Positions 35,458 to 43,405 of a stretch of DNA of 64,000 bases are shown one piece after another (the first letter of the stretch is position 1; each line of letters begins with the position of its first letter). The position numbers and the translations under genes are program-made. The DNA is from Streptomyces spiralis. Its GTDB lineage: Bacteria > Actinomycetota > Actinomycetes > Streptomycetales > Streptomycetaceae. The stretch is taken from contig NZ_BNBC01000002.1 of assembly GCF_014654675.1 (NCBI RefSeq), forward strand, positions 248,001 through 312,000, written 5' to 3'. The notes beneath the pieces were generated by a model, which ran no database searches, had not been told where the DNA came from, and worked only from the letters and a program-made list of their open reading frames with translations.

Positions 35458-35886
35458 GGGTACCTCCCGAAGAGATTAGCAGGCGGGCTCTGGACCTGCG
35501 TTTTCCGAGGTCAGAGCGCATAAGGTCAATTTTTGATCTTGGCGGTTCGTGACGGTCCGGGGCGAGTCCTGACGGTAGTGATGCCGACCTGATGCCGGCT
35601 GCGGTGACGGCCTGCCAGGCCTGCGGTGATCGGTTGTCGGGCGGCTGCAGTTTCTGATGACGGCAGTATCGACCTTGCGGGAGCGAAGGTCACGCTGTCG
35701 GTTCGCGAGGGGCGGCAAGGTGTGCAGAGGCCGGGAAGAGAAGAGGACCATCACAGGCGGCTCGTCACTGCCCAAGGGGCATCGACCGGCAGATTACCCG
35801 CTGCACCCCATCCATCGAACGGGCCGGACTCCCCACCTGGCACAAGGAGCCCGATCACGTGGGGAGCGGGTGTTATCGTCCCTCGC
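35458..35886. other. Long gap upstream of dhaK, no gene supported
   Basis: A 429-bp stretch between divergent dhaK and the GNAT gene. It holds the dhaK promoter region, with A/T-rich patches near 35520-35545. A 99-codon frame exists on the minus strand (35476-35775), with no recognisable protein character. Composition is less GC-extreme than the flanks, so old inserted or degraded sequence is possible. Immediately before the GNAT start, TTATCG with very little leader suggests a leaderless transcript. Confidence 0.5.
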
Positions 35887-36471
35887 ATGGCTGAACTGAT
35901 CGCTCCCACGGGGCAGTTGCATTCCTCGTGGCTCTCGGCGCGTGACGAGTGGCAGCCTGGTGCTCACCAGGACGGGGCGGGCCTGCGTGTGGTTGGTGAC
36001 GATGACCTCGACAGCCCGGAGGGTTTCGCCTCATGGGTCGAGCGCCTGCGGCAGCAGTCGGACCGGTCGCTGCCTGTCGGGGAAGGACGCGTCCATGCCA
36101 CCCACTGGTGGATCGTCGACGGTGAGACGTACCTCGGGGCCATCGACCTCCGGCACTATCTGAACGCCTTTCTGCTGGAAGGCGGCGGACACATCGGCTA
36201 CAGCGTTCGGCCTTCTGCCAGGAGACGCGGGCTGGCCACGTGGGCCCTGGGGGCGGTTCTGCTGAGGGCGCCGGGGCTCGGTCTGGACCGGGTCCTTCTC
36301 ACCTGTGACGACGGCAACGTCGGCTCGGCGCGGACCATCGAAAACAACGGCGGCGTCCTTGAAGATGTGCGCAGCACCGAAATCGGGGTCAAGCGCCTTT
36401 ACTGGATCACTCTCGATGGAGCCGGTCACAGCCGTTCGCCGAGGGCCGCGACGAGGACGGTCGCCTCATAG
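35887..36471 (+). CDS. GNAT-family N-acetyltransferase
   Basis: A 194-residue acetyltransferase. The acetyl-CoA binding motif A is IGYSVRPSARRRGLATWALG near residues 100-120 (R-R-x-G-L/A form), followed by LDRVLLTCDDGNVGSARTIENNG, the motif B region. The ending VKRLYWITL is common in this subgroup. The acceptor substrate cannot be told from sequence. No ribosome binding site is visible before ATG 35887, in line with a leaderless message. It converges with a TetR gene 70 bp further on. Confidence 0.85.
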   Translation: MAELIAPTGQLHSSWLSARDEWQPGAHQDGAGLRVVGDDDLDSPEGFASWVERLRQQSDRSLPVGEGRVHATHWWIVDGETYLGAIDLRHYLNAFLLEGGGHIGYSVRPSARRRGLATWALGAVLLRAPGLGLDRVLLTCDDGNVGSARTIENNGGVLEDVRSTEIGVKRLYWITLDGAGHSRSPRAATRTVAS

Positions 36472-36541
36472 CGAACGGCGGCCAGGCCTCTTGCTTCGGC
36501 AATAGCGGCTCCGGCGAGGCACATTGCTTGTCCCGGGGCGG

Positions 36542-37237
36542 TCACTGGCGCCGGCCGGCACGGTCGCCGGTGAGGCGGGCCTCGAAGCCGTCGAGGAGGG
36601 ACTGAAGCCCGAAGTCGAAGGAGCTGTCGGGCGCTGCGGCGTACTCTGTGGCGGCCGTGGTGTCGAGTCGTTCGCGCAGATGCGGGAATCGCATGGCCGT
36701 CTCGGTGGCGCGTGTCATGGCGTCGGCCATCAGTTGCTTGGCGTCTGCGCCGTTCTTGTTCAGCCGGCGGTTCAGCGAGACCTGTGCGGCGGGGCCGAGC
36801 GCGCTGCCGAGCACGAAGGTGAACACGGCGGCGGCCGCCCGGTCCGCGTCGGCGGCGGCGAAGCCTGCCTTTTCGTAGATGGCCAGGCTGAGGTCGTTGT
36901 ACCGGGCCTGGCCGGGTCCGTGCAGGAAGTGGCTGCCGAACGCCTGGACGAGCCAGGGGTGCCGGGTGAGCATCGCGTGCATGCCGGCAGCTTGGGCGGT
37001 GGCGGCCGTGCGCCAGTCGGTGGTGGCGAGGTCGGGCAGCTCGACCTCGTGCCAGATCGCGTCGCTGGCGAGTCGGACCAGGTCGTCCTTGGTCTTGATG
37101 TGCCAGTAGACGGCCGTGGCGGCCGAGCCGAGCCGTTTGGCCAGGCTCCGCATGTTGAGGCCGTCCAGTCCCTCGGTGTCGAGCAGCTCGATGGCCGCAC
37201 GGACGATCCGGTCTGCGGTCAGGGTGTCTCGTGGCAT
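36542..37237 (-). CDS. TetR/AcrR-family regulator with TetR-class C-terminal domain
   Basis: A 231-residue repressor. The helix-turn-helix lies at residues 8-52 (ADRIVRAAIELLDTEGLDGL then MRSLAKRLGSAATAVYWHIKTKDDL). The C-terminal ligand domain (about 75-225) resembles the TetR_C class, with ATAQAAGMHAMLTRHPWL and a drug-binding cavity of hydrophobic helices. ATG 37237 is chosen for the AAGGTGG site; an in-frame start at 37270 would put an operator copy inside the gene. It is divergent from the serine hydrolase gene, with operator repeats between them, so it should control both. Confidence 0.92.
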   Translation of the reverse strand: MPRDTLTADRIVRAAIELLDTEGLDGLNMRSLAKRLGSAATAVYWHIKTKDDLVRLASDAIWHEVELPDLATTDWRTAATAQAAGMHAMLTRHPWLVQAFGSHFLHGPGQARYNDLSLAIYEKAGFAAADADRAAAAVFTFVLGSALGPAAQVSLNRRLNKNGADAKQLMADAMTRATETAMRFPHLRERLDTTAATEYAAAPDSSFDFGLQSLLDGFEARLTGDRAGRRQ

Positions 37238-37252
37238 GGGCACCACCTTACT

Positions 37253-37327
37253 TGAACTTAGTTCACCCATGGGTCTTGCACTTTGTTCGAGCAGCCGCCT
37301 ACGCTCCTTCTCGTACTTAGTTCAAGT
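37253..37327. promoter_or_regulatory. TetR operator cluster in divergent promoter region
   Basis: TGAACTTAGTTCA (37253-37265) is a near-perfect palindrome with arms TGAAC/GTTCA. The same core ACTTAGTTCA recurs at 37315-37324, and a degenerate copy ACTTTGTTCG at 37280-37289. The first lies before the TetR start and the last 21 bases before the hydrolase start. A -35 TTGCAC (37276-37281) with TACGCT 18 bases on is a plausible hydrolase promoter between them. Confidence 0.65.
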
Positions 37328-37344
37328 GACCTGGAGGAGGAGCA

Positions 37345-38724
37345 ATGCCGCAGGACAAGCCGCTGTCGGAGTTCGTCGAGTCGCAGGCCATGGAGTTCGG
37401 CGTTCCCGGTGTCGCCGTCGGAGTGCTCCTGGACGGCCGGGAGGTCTACGCCTCGCACGGCGTGACCAGCCTCAGCAACCCGCTGCCGGTCGACGAGAAG
37501 ACACTGTTCCCTCTGGGGTCGGTGTCCAAGACCTTCACGGCGACGGCGCTGATGCGCCTGGTCGCCGAGGGGAAGGTGGACCTGGACGCGCCGGTGCGGA
37601 GCTATGTGCCCGAGCTGAAGCTCGCCGACGAGCCGGCCGCGGCGCAGATCACCGTCCTGAACCTGCTCAACCACACCGCGGGCCTGGACTGGAACCTGAT
37701 CGACGACGGCGAGGGCGACCGCTCCCTGGCCGGGCTCGTGGCGAAGCTGCCCCAGCTGCCGCTGATCGCACCGCCCGGGGCCCGCGCCTCCTACAGCCAG
37801 GCCGGATACAACCTGGCCGGACGGATCGTCGAGAAGGTCACGGGCCTGCCCTTCGAGCAGGCCATGGCCTCGCTCGTCCTGGACCCGGTGGGCCTTGCGG
37901 ACACCGTGTACGGCCTGTCCGAGGTGATGGTCCGCAAGTTCGCCGTGGGCTACAACCGCGGCGACGACGGCGAACTGCGCCCCGCCCGACCCTGGGCGGC
38001 GTTCAAGGAGGGCGCGCGCGGCGACAACCCCGGCGGGGGTCTCGCCTCCTCGGTGAGCGATCTGCTGCGCTGGGCACGGTTCCAACTCGGCGACGGCGAG
38101 GGCGTGCTGCCCACCGCGCACCTGCACCGCATGTGGGAGCAGACGGTCGGGCTGCGCGCCAGCACGCTCGGCGACGGCTTCGGCATCTGCTGGTTCCTGC
38201 ACGACCTGGACGGCCTGCACGCAATCGGCCACGGCGGCTCGGGCAACGGCCAGTTCGCCGAGCTGCTCATCGTGCCCGAACGCGACTTCGCGGTGGTCTC
38301 CCTGGCCAACGCCGGCCCGGACGGCTACCCCTTCAACCAGTCCGTCGTGCGGTGGGCGCTCGAGCACTACCTCGGCGTCGTCGAGAAGACGGCGGAGCCG
38401 GTCCCGTACGACGAGACACGAGCCCGCCAGGTCGCCGGCCGCTACGAGATCGACGCCATCAACCTCGACATCGCCACCGACGGCACCCGCCTCACCCTGG
38501 CGGTCGGCATCAAGCCGGAGATCCGCGAGGCATCACAGGAGGAAATGCCCCCGGACTACCCGGCCGCGGACATCGCCTTCCTTCCCGGCGACAGCGACGA
38601 GTACATCGTCAGCGAAGGCGGCCTCAAGGGGCAGCGTGGCTACTTCTCCCGCGACGCAGGCGGCGCGGTCACAGGCATCGACCTCGCCGGCCGACTCTTC
38701 AGCCGGGTCACGGAGGCACCCTGA
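37345..38724 (+). CDS. Serine hydrolase, beta-lactamase/EstB-like
   Basis: A 459-residue protein of the serine beta-lactamase-like family (PF00144). The catalytic Ser-x-x-Lys is in LGSVSKTFTA near residue 60, the Tyr motif is in ASYSQAGYNLAG near 150 (Tyr-Ser-Gln where many have Tyr-Ser/Ala-Asn), and the third motif GHGGSGNGQ near 297 replaces Lys-Thr-Gly. About 100 extra C-terminal residues form a beta-rich lipocalin-like domain common in esterase members. No signal peptide is seen, so it is probably a cytosolic esterase or peptidase, not a resistance lactamase. GGAGGAGG lies just before the ATG. Induction through the divergent TetR regulator is likely. Confidence 0.88.
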   Translation: MPQDKPLSEFVESQAMEFGVPGVAVGVLLDGREVYASHGVTSLSNPLPVDEKTLFPLGSVSKTFTATALMRLVAEGKVDLDAPVRSYVPELKLADEPAAAQITVLNLLNHTAGLDWNLIDDGEGDRSLAGLVAKLPQLPLIAPPGARASYSQAGYNLAGRIVEKVTGLPFEQAMASLVLDPVGLADTVYGLSEVMVRKFAVGYNRGDDGELRPARPWAAFKEGARGDNPGGGLASSVSDLLRWARFQLGDGEGVLPTAHLHRMWEQTVGLRASTLGDGFGICWFLHDLDGLHAIGHGGSGNGQFAELLIVPERDFAVVSLANAGPDGYPFNQSVVRWALEHYLGVVEKTAEPVPYDETRARQVAGRYEIDAINLDIATDGTRLTLAVGIKPEIREASQEEMPPDYPAADIAFLPGDSDEYIVSEGGLKGQRGYFSRDAGGAVTGIDLAGRLFSRVTEAP

Positions 38725-39378
38725 TCCGACGCAGGCGGGGCGGACCCGAACGGCAGCCCCTTCGTGCACCTCCAACCGACAGAAGTCGGCTCATGGACAC
38801 GTCCCGTCTGCGCCACAATTCCGGTGCGCGCTCATCGATATGCGCTCCAGCGACCGGCTCCTGGGGAGCTACTGCGGTGCCTACAACACCGTATGCGGCA
38901 TTGCCGCAGCGCAGTCGGGCGGCCCGCGCTCGGGCGGTGCAACAGCGAAGATCCTTCCGAGGCGCTTGGGGTGCGTTCGCGTTTGCGCCCTTGTGGCCGC
39001 GTGCCAGTCCGCTGACCGCCTTGGCATCTCGACGATCAGTTCGTGGTATTCGCCGCGCTTGTCATCGGCGAAGGAGCGACTGGCGTTGTTGCCAAGCTGT
39101 TTGAGGAAGACGTCGATCTCTTCCCAGAGGCTGATCCAGTGGTCTTCGAGTGGGTACTGGCTCCGCAGCCACTGATCCAGCGCCCGGCCACAGCGGCCTT
39201 TGTGGGGCTGTGAAGATCGGTGACTGTTCGCGCTGCTTGCGCTTCCCGCCGGCCCGGACCCGGGTCTCGATCGTGGGGGCGGCGTCACGCCCCACGCAGA
39301 GCTGCCCGATGCGCTGGTCGTAGTCGATCGGCTCAAAGTAGCTGGCCTGGCGAGAAGTTGACCACTGATCCTCATTTC
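38725..39378. other. Gene-poor stretch with lower coding character
   Basis: About 650 bp between the hydrolase and the efflux pump without an intact recognisable gene. The right half contains a minus-strand frame that looks partly protein-like (listed separately). The left part shows nothing. Base composition is less biased than in neighbouring genes. Confidence 0.5.
38881..39375 (-). pseudogene. Possible gene remnant, family not recognised
   Basis: On the minus strand, the first 110 bases read in one frame as a protein-like segment (YFEPIDYDQRIGQLCVG then RDAAPTIETRVRAGGKRKQR). Protein-like sequence then continues in a different frame (DQWLRSQYPLEDHWISLWEE, then IDVFLKQLGNNASRSF). This suggests a frameshift near 39210 in a former gene. 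I do not recognise the family; a decayed mobile-element protein or small adaptor is possible. No inverted terminal repeats are seen around it. Confidence 0.35.
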
Positions 39379-39382
39379 TTGT

Positions 39383-39433
39383 TACCCCCTGGGGGTATGC
39401 TACGGTGCCATCGCCAGGTACCCCCTGGGGGTA
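39383..39433 (+). promoter_or_regulatory. Two CsoR-type operators before the MFS gene
   Basis: TACCCCCTGGGGGTA occurs exactly twice, at 39383-39397 and 39419-39433, 36 bases apart. Each is a TAC5-N-G5TA inverted repeat, the form bound by CsoR/RcnR-family repressors, which sense copper, nickel, sulfide species or formaldehyde. TTGTTA (39379-39384) and TACGGT (39401-39406), 16 bases apart, form a candidate promoter overlapped by the first box. The second box ends 24 bases before the start codon. Confidence 0.75.
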
Positions 39434-39457
39434 TACGAAGCGGGAGAGGTGAAACCC

Positions 39458-40900
39458 ATGTCAGCCGTCAATCCCCGGCGCTGGTGGGCACTCGTGGTGC
39501 TCGCCGCCGCTCAGTTCATGGTGATCATGGACACGTCGATCATCGGGGTGGCGCTCCCCGAGATGCAGAAGGACCTCGGCTTCTCGCAGGGCGAGTTGCA
39601 GTGGGTCTTCAACGCGTACGTCATCGCGTTCGGTGGACTGCTGCTGCTCGGTGGCCGCCTGTCCGACCTGCTGGGCGCGCGCAAGGTCTTCAGCACCGGT
39701 TGGGTTGTGCTGATCGCCGGGTCCGTGGTCGCGGCTGCCGCGCAGACGGCCTGGGTGGAGGTCGTCGGCAGAGCCGTGCAGGGTGTGGGCGGTGCGCTGA
39801 TCGCGCCGTCCGCGATGACCTTGCTGATGATGCTCTTCGCGCACGACCCGAAGGAGCTCGGCAAGGCCATGGCGCTGTACGGCGCGGCCGCGCCCGCCGG
39901 CGGCACGGCCGGCGTGTTCCTCGGCGGTGTGTTCACCGAGTGGCTCAGCTGGCCGTGGGTCTTCATCGTCTACATCCCGATCGGCGTCGCCACCCTCGCC
40001 GCCACCAAGCTGCTCCCGGCCGTCGGCGGCCGACGCGGTTCCGTCGACGTGCTCGGTGCCGTCGCTGTCACCGCGGGCCTGGCGCTCGCTGTCTTCGCCA
40101 TCGTGCGCGCCCCGGAGACCGGCTGGACGTCGACCGGCACCGTGCTGCAACTCGTCGGCGCCGCCGTACTGCTCGCGCTCTTCCTCGTGATGCAGAAGTC
40201 GGTGCGCGAACCGCTGATGCCGCTCGGCATCTGGCGCGTGCCGCGGCTCGGCTCGGCCAACCTTGCGATGGCCCTGCTCGGTGCCGCCTGGATCCCGATG
40301 TGGTACTTCCTCAACCTCTATCTCCAGCAGGTGCTCGGCTACGGGGCCTTCGCGTCGGGTGCCGCGCTGCTGCCCATGACCGGCCTGCTGATGATCTTCA
40401 TGACCGCTGTCACAGCCCGGCTGCTGGCCAGGTTCGGCGCCAAGCCACTGATCGGCGGCGGCCTGCTCATCCTCGCTGCGGGCCTGCTGTGGCTCTCCGC
40501 CGTGGAACCGACCGGCACCTTCGCGGTCGACGTCCTGCCCGCCTCACTCGTCGCCGCGCTCGGCATGTCCCTCGCCTACATCCCGGCGATGATGGCCGCC
40601 ATGTCCGGCGCCCCGCAGGAGCAGGCCGGTCTGGCGTCCGGCATCGTCAACACCACCTACCAGGTGGGGTCGGCCCTGGGCCTCGCCGCACTGACCGCGG
40701 TGGCCACCTCGCAGGGCGCCGGACAGCTGGGCGACCTGCCCGCCCTCACGGACGGCTTCGGCGCCGCCTTCGTCTGGGCCGCCGTGATCGCCGCGGTGGG
40801 CGGGATCGTCACCCTGCTGACGATGCGGAGCGAAGCGGCGGCCATGGCGAAGCAGCCCGACACCACGGCGGCGGCACAGGGCGACCGGGCTGCGGCCTAG
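39458..40900 (+). CDS. DHA2-family MFS drug:H+ antiporter
   Basis: A 480-residue membrane transporter with 14 predicted helices, EmrB/QacA type. Signatures visible: FMVIMDTSIIGVALPEM in helix 1, FGGLLLLGGRLSDLLGARKV (motif A) near 60-80, and GRAVQGVGGALIAPSA in helix 4. It exports hydrophobic or cationic compounds using the proton gradient. ATG 39458 has GGGAGAGG upstream; GTG 39449 is in frame but less likely. No regulator gene is adjacent. Two CsoR-type boxes directly upstream suggest control by a distant CsoR-family sensor, unusual for a drug pump of this family. Confidence 0.92.
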   Translation: MSAVNPRRWWALVVLAAAQFMVIMDTSIIGVALPEMQKDLGFSQGELQWVFNAYVIAFGGLLLLGGRLSDLLGARKVFSTGWVVLIAGSVVAAAAQTAWVEVVGRAVQGVGGALIAPSAMTLLMMLFAHDPKELGKAMALYGAAAPAGGTAGVFLGGVFTEWLSWPWVFIVYIPIGVATLAATKLLPAVGGRRGSVDVLGAVAVTAGLALAVFAIVRAPETGWTSTGTVLQLVGAAVLLALFLVMQKSVREPLMPLGIWRVPRLGSANLAMALLGAAWIPMWYFLNLYLQQVLGYGAFASGAALLPMTGLLMIFMTAVTARLLARFGAKPLIGGGLLILAAGLLWLSAVEPTGTFAVDVLPASLVAALGMSLAYIPAMMAAMSGAPQEQAGLASGIVNTTYQVGSALGLAALTAVATSQGAGQLGDLPALTDGFGAAFVWAAVIAAVGGIVTLLTMRSEAAAMAKQPDTTAAAQGDRAAA

Positions 40901-41158
40901 GGGGCGCGCGGAGACGCCGCTACGGCATCGCCCCGCCCCAGAGCACACCACTGCCGAAGGGCCGTCCGGCTCCGGGAAACCGGGGCACGGGCGGCCCTGA
41001 TGTCTGTGCGCGCCGCTGCCTCGTCGCGCAGGACGTCGCGTCGTTGTGCGGGATCGGCCGTGGCGGACAGGGACTCCTGGCGGCTCGCCGCACAGGGCTG
41101 TCACAAACGGGGACGCCGTCTTGTCTTTACTCATGACAGTCCCTGTATGGAGGAACGC

Positions 41159-41569
41159 ATGAGCGCTGAACACGCACACCTGCCCCCGGGCGTTGAGGTG
41201 ATCGCGACCCTGCCGGAGGCGGTGACCGGTGTCCCGGCCGGCGCCGAGGCCAGGACCGTCCGGGTCACCCTGCCGCCCGGTGACCCCGGCGCACCGCCGC
41301 ACCGGCACCCCGGGCCGCTCTTCGGCTACGTGACCCAGGGGGAGATCCTCTTCGAGCTGGAGGGGCAGGCGCCTCGGATACTCAGGGCCGGTGACGCCGT
41401 GTTCGAGCCGGGGGGCGACGTGATCCACTACCAGGGCGCCAACAACCTTCCGGACGCGCAGTCAGAGCTGGTGGTGACCATGTTCGCGCTGCCGGGCACC
41501 CCCGTTCTCACCGTGGTCGGCGCGGAGGAGCTGGCCGAACGGCAACACCTACGGGTCACCCAGCGATGA
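41159..41569 (+). CDS. Cupin-domain protein
   Basis: A 136-residue single-domain cupin. The metal-binding set is visible: His-x-His in PPHRHPGPLFGYV, Glu in TQGEILFELEG and the late His in GGDVIHYQGAN. A dozen hydrophilic residues precede the barrel. There is no second domain. ATG 41159 has GGAGGA at the right distance. Such proteins may be small dioxygenases, isomerases or ligand sensors; function is open. It stands alone, 258 bp after the MFS gene, and that gap holds nothing I can identify. Confidence 0.85.
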   Translation: MSAEHAHLPPGVEVIATLPEAVTGVPAGAEARTVRVTLPPGDPGAPPHRHPGPLFGYVTQGEILFELEGQAPRILRAGDAVFEPGGDVIHYQGANNLPDAQSELVVTMFALPGTPVLTVVGAEELAERQHLRVTQR

Positions 41570-41672
41570 AGATCACCAGTATTCCGGCCTGCTCTCTCCG
41601 CCGTGGCTGACCTGGGCCCATTCCGGCACTGACCGTGTCGTGCACTGGCTCACGGCGGCACTCGGTGCCGGC

Positions 41673-42038
41673 TCAGGCCGGATAGGGGTCATAACAATCC
41701 AGGGCCGGGTGATAGAGAACCTGCCAAGTGTGGCCTTCGATGACACCGTTCGGCGGCAAGCCGTGGCAGCCCTGGATCCACTCGATCTTCTTCAGCGTGA
41801 CGGTGTCGAAGTCCCCATCGAGAGCCAGCTTCGGTGGCTGGCCTCCCCAGGCGTTGCTCAGGCACTGCGCCTGCTTGACGGACGAGCCCGTGTCACCGTA
41901 CGTGAGCGTGGGCCGAAGCGTCGATGACGTGTAGGAGCAGCGATTGGTGGCGGCCGCGGCGGTATGCGGCACTGCCAGGCCGAATGCTGCGGCTGTGCAC
42001 AGCGCCACGCCCATGGTGATCAATCCGTTCCGACTCAT
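41673..42038 (-). CDS. Secreted peptidoglycan-binding-domain protein
   Basis: A 121-residue exported protein. A signal peptide (LITMGVALCTAAAFGLAV) ends near AAAAT. The rest is one PG_binding_1-like three-helix domain: LTYGDTGSSVKQAQCLSNAWG, LALDGDFDTVTLKKIEWIQG and a closing PNGVIEGHTWQVL, matching the usual G-x-x-G-x-x-V-x-x-x-Q pattern. Four Cys may form disulphides. GGGAGGAG lies just upstream of ATG 42038. No catalytic domain is attached, so it probably only binds the wall. Confidence 0.85.
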   Translation of the reverse strand: MSRNGLITMGVALCTAAAFGLAVPHTAAAATNRCSYTSSTLRPTLTYGDTGSSVKQAQCLSNAWGGQPPKLALDGDFDTVTLKKIEWIQGCHGLPPNGVIEGHTWQVLYHPALDCYDPYPA

Positions 42039-42295
42039 GCCGCTCCTCCCGGCCCGGCCACTTGCTGGGCAAATACGGCGTCAACGGACGATAGGGCCCA
42101 TCATCGCTCACAAGGGGGGGTGTCCGCGCGTTATGCCCCGTTCAATCGTTGCGTGGGTCTGCGCGTTCCGGTCGGCCGCGCCCTTCACGCCATGAACCGG
42201 TCGGCGCCGCGCGGGCGCCACGTTCTGACGTCTCCGGGCGGTCGGCGGGTCCTAGGGTGGCGGAGCAGGGGCAGTCGTCCGATCGAGGAGATCCG

Positions 42296-42634
42296 ATGGG
42301 CACCACTCCGACAGGCGTCGTCGAGGCCGCCTTCCGCCACTACCGGTCACAGGACCGGGACGCGGCCTTCCCTCTCTACGCCGACGACTTCACGTTCACC
42401 AGCCCGCAGGACGATCACATCGGCAAGTCGGCGTTCTTCGAGCGGTGTTTCCCCACCGCGGACCGGTTCAGGGAACAGCGGTTGCTCCACGTCACGGCAG
42501 TGGACGACGAACTCGTCTTCGTCCACTACGAATACGAGCCGGCGACGGGCGGGCGGTACCGCAACATGGAGGCGATCACGGTCCGGGGCGGGCAGATCCG
42601 GGAGGTGCAGGTCTTCTTCGGCGGCCGGGTGTGA
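42296..42634 (+). CDS. NTF2/SnoaL-like small protein
   Basis: A 112-residue protein with the SnoaL/NTF2 cone fold pattern: an N-terminal helix VVEAAFRHYRSQD, then AFPLYADDFTFTSPQ and the strand-rich part VDDELVFVHYEYEPATGG, ending in the strand MEAITVRGGQIREVQVFFG. These are isomerases, hydrolases or binding proteins; the pocket residues do not fix a substrate. GGAG lies before ATG 42296. The 257-bp gap before it is divergent with the wall-binding protein and shows nothing distinctive. Confidence 0.88.
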   Translation: MGTTPTGVVEAAFRHYRSQDRDAAFPLYADDFTFTSPQDDHIGKSAFFERCFPTADRFREQRLLHVTAVDDELVFVHYEYEPATGGRYRNMEAITVRGGQIREVQVFFGGRV

Positions 42635-42701
42635 AGGCGCGCCACCGGCCTGTGCGACCCGTGAACGGGACGGTGTGACGTCCCTGGGTCCCCGATCGCG
42701 C

Positions 42702-43256
42702 TCAGCTCACCGGGACCGGGAAGAGCATGCAACTGCTGGTGGCGTGGGCCAGGAGCCGGTCGTCGGAGTCGCGGAGCTCTGCCTGGGCGAGGGCGGTGCG
42801 GCGGCCGCTGTTGAGGACGGTGCCGATGGCGCGGACCTTGCCGGTGTCGACGGTGATCGGGCGCAGGAACTTCAAGGTCAGGTCGATCGAGGTGTATCCC
42901 ATGCCCCGGGGCAGCACGGACTGCACCGCGCAGCCGGCCGCCGAGTCGAGGAGCGTGGCGTAGACGCCGCCGTGGACGCTGCCGATCGGGTTGTAGTGCT
43001 CCTCGCCCGGCACCAGTACGAAGACCGCCCGGCCGTGCTCGGCCTCCTCCAGGGTGAAGCCCAGGGTGGCGGCGATCGGCGGGGCGGGCAGTCGTCCGGC
43101 CAGGATCTCGCGGAGGAAGTCGAGACCGCTGTGGTGAGGGACGGCGTCGGCGGATATGGCGGGGTCTTCCCAGCCGAACACACGTGACCTTTGTATCTCC
43201 GCTCCCGTCTCGCCGGCCGCTCCGGTGACCGGGGACTTCTTCGATGTGTCGGACAT
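42702..43256 (-). CDS. PaaI-family hot-dog thioesterase
   Basis: A 184-residue acyl-CoA thioesterase. After about 60 N-terminal residues, the hot-dog domain shows NPIGSVHGGVYATLLDSAAGCAV near residues 92-114, with the His-Gly-Gly and the Asp/Ser positions of the PaaI family, then TSIDLTLKFLRPI. ATG 43256 has GAGGAG upstream. The 5' region carries five tandem GGGGC units on the plus strand, which are C-rich in this gene's message. It lies 149 bp downstream of the HxlR gene on the same strand. Confidence 0.9.
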   Translation of the reverse strand: MSDTSKKSPVTGAAGETGAEIQRSRVFGWEDPAISADAVPHHSGLDFLREILAGRLPAPPIAATLGFTLEEAEHGRAVFVLVPGEEHYNPIGSVHGGVYATLLDSAAGCAVQSVLPRGMGYTSIDLTLKFLRPITVDTGKVRAIGTVLNSGRRTALAQAELRDSDDRLLAHATSSCMLFPVPVS

Positions 43257-43270
43257 GGGGGCAGCTCCTC

Positions 43271-43295
43271 GGGGCGGGGCGGGGCGGGGCGGGGC
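43271..43295 (+). repeat. Five tandem GGGGC units
   Basis: GGGGC is repeated exactly five times without interruption, 15 bases upstream of the thioesterase start (which reads on the other strand). Four or more G-runs with one-base spacers can fold into a G-quadruplex on the plus strand, which is the transcription template for that gene. Confidence 0.9.
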
Positions 43296-43405
43296 GTGTG
43301 TGTCGGTGTGGCGTGCCGGTTGGCGAGGGGGGCGGGGGCGGGGCCACTCGCGGGAGGGGACGGGACGGGCCACTCCTGCTGGGTCGCGCCTCGCCGCCAC
43401 CGGGT

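Noticed and set aside
35476..35775. 99-codon minus-strand frame upstream of dhaK as a real gene
   Set aside because: No ribosome binding site, no domain, and Arg/Pro/His-rich composition.
37345..38724. Beta-lactamase resistance gene
   Set aside because: No signal peptide, and the third motif is HGGSG instead of KTG. Esterase or peptidase of the same fold is more likely.
38881..39375. Transposase pseudogene
   Set aside because: No DDE-like motif, no terminal inverted repeats and no recognisable transposase segment. Kept as an unassigned remnant.
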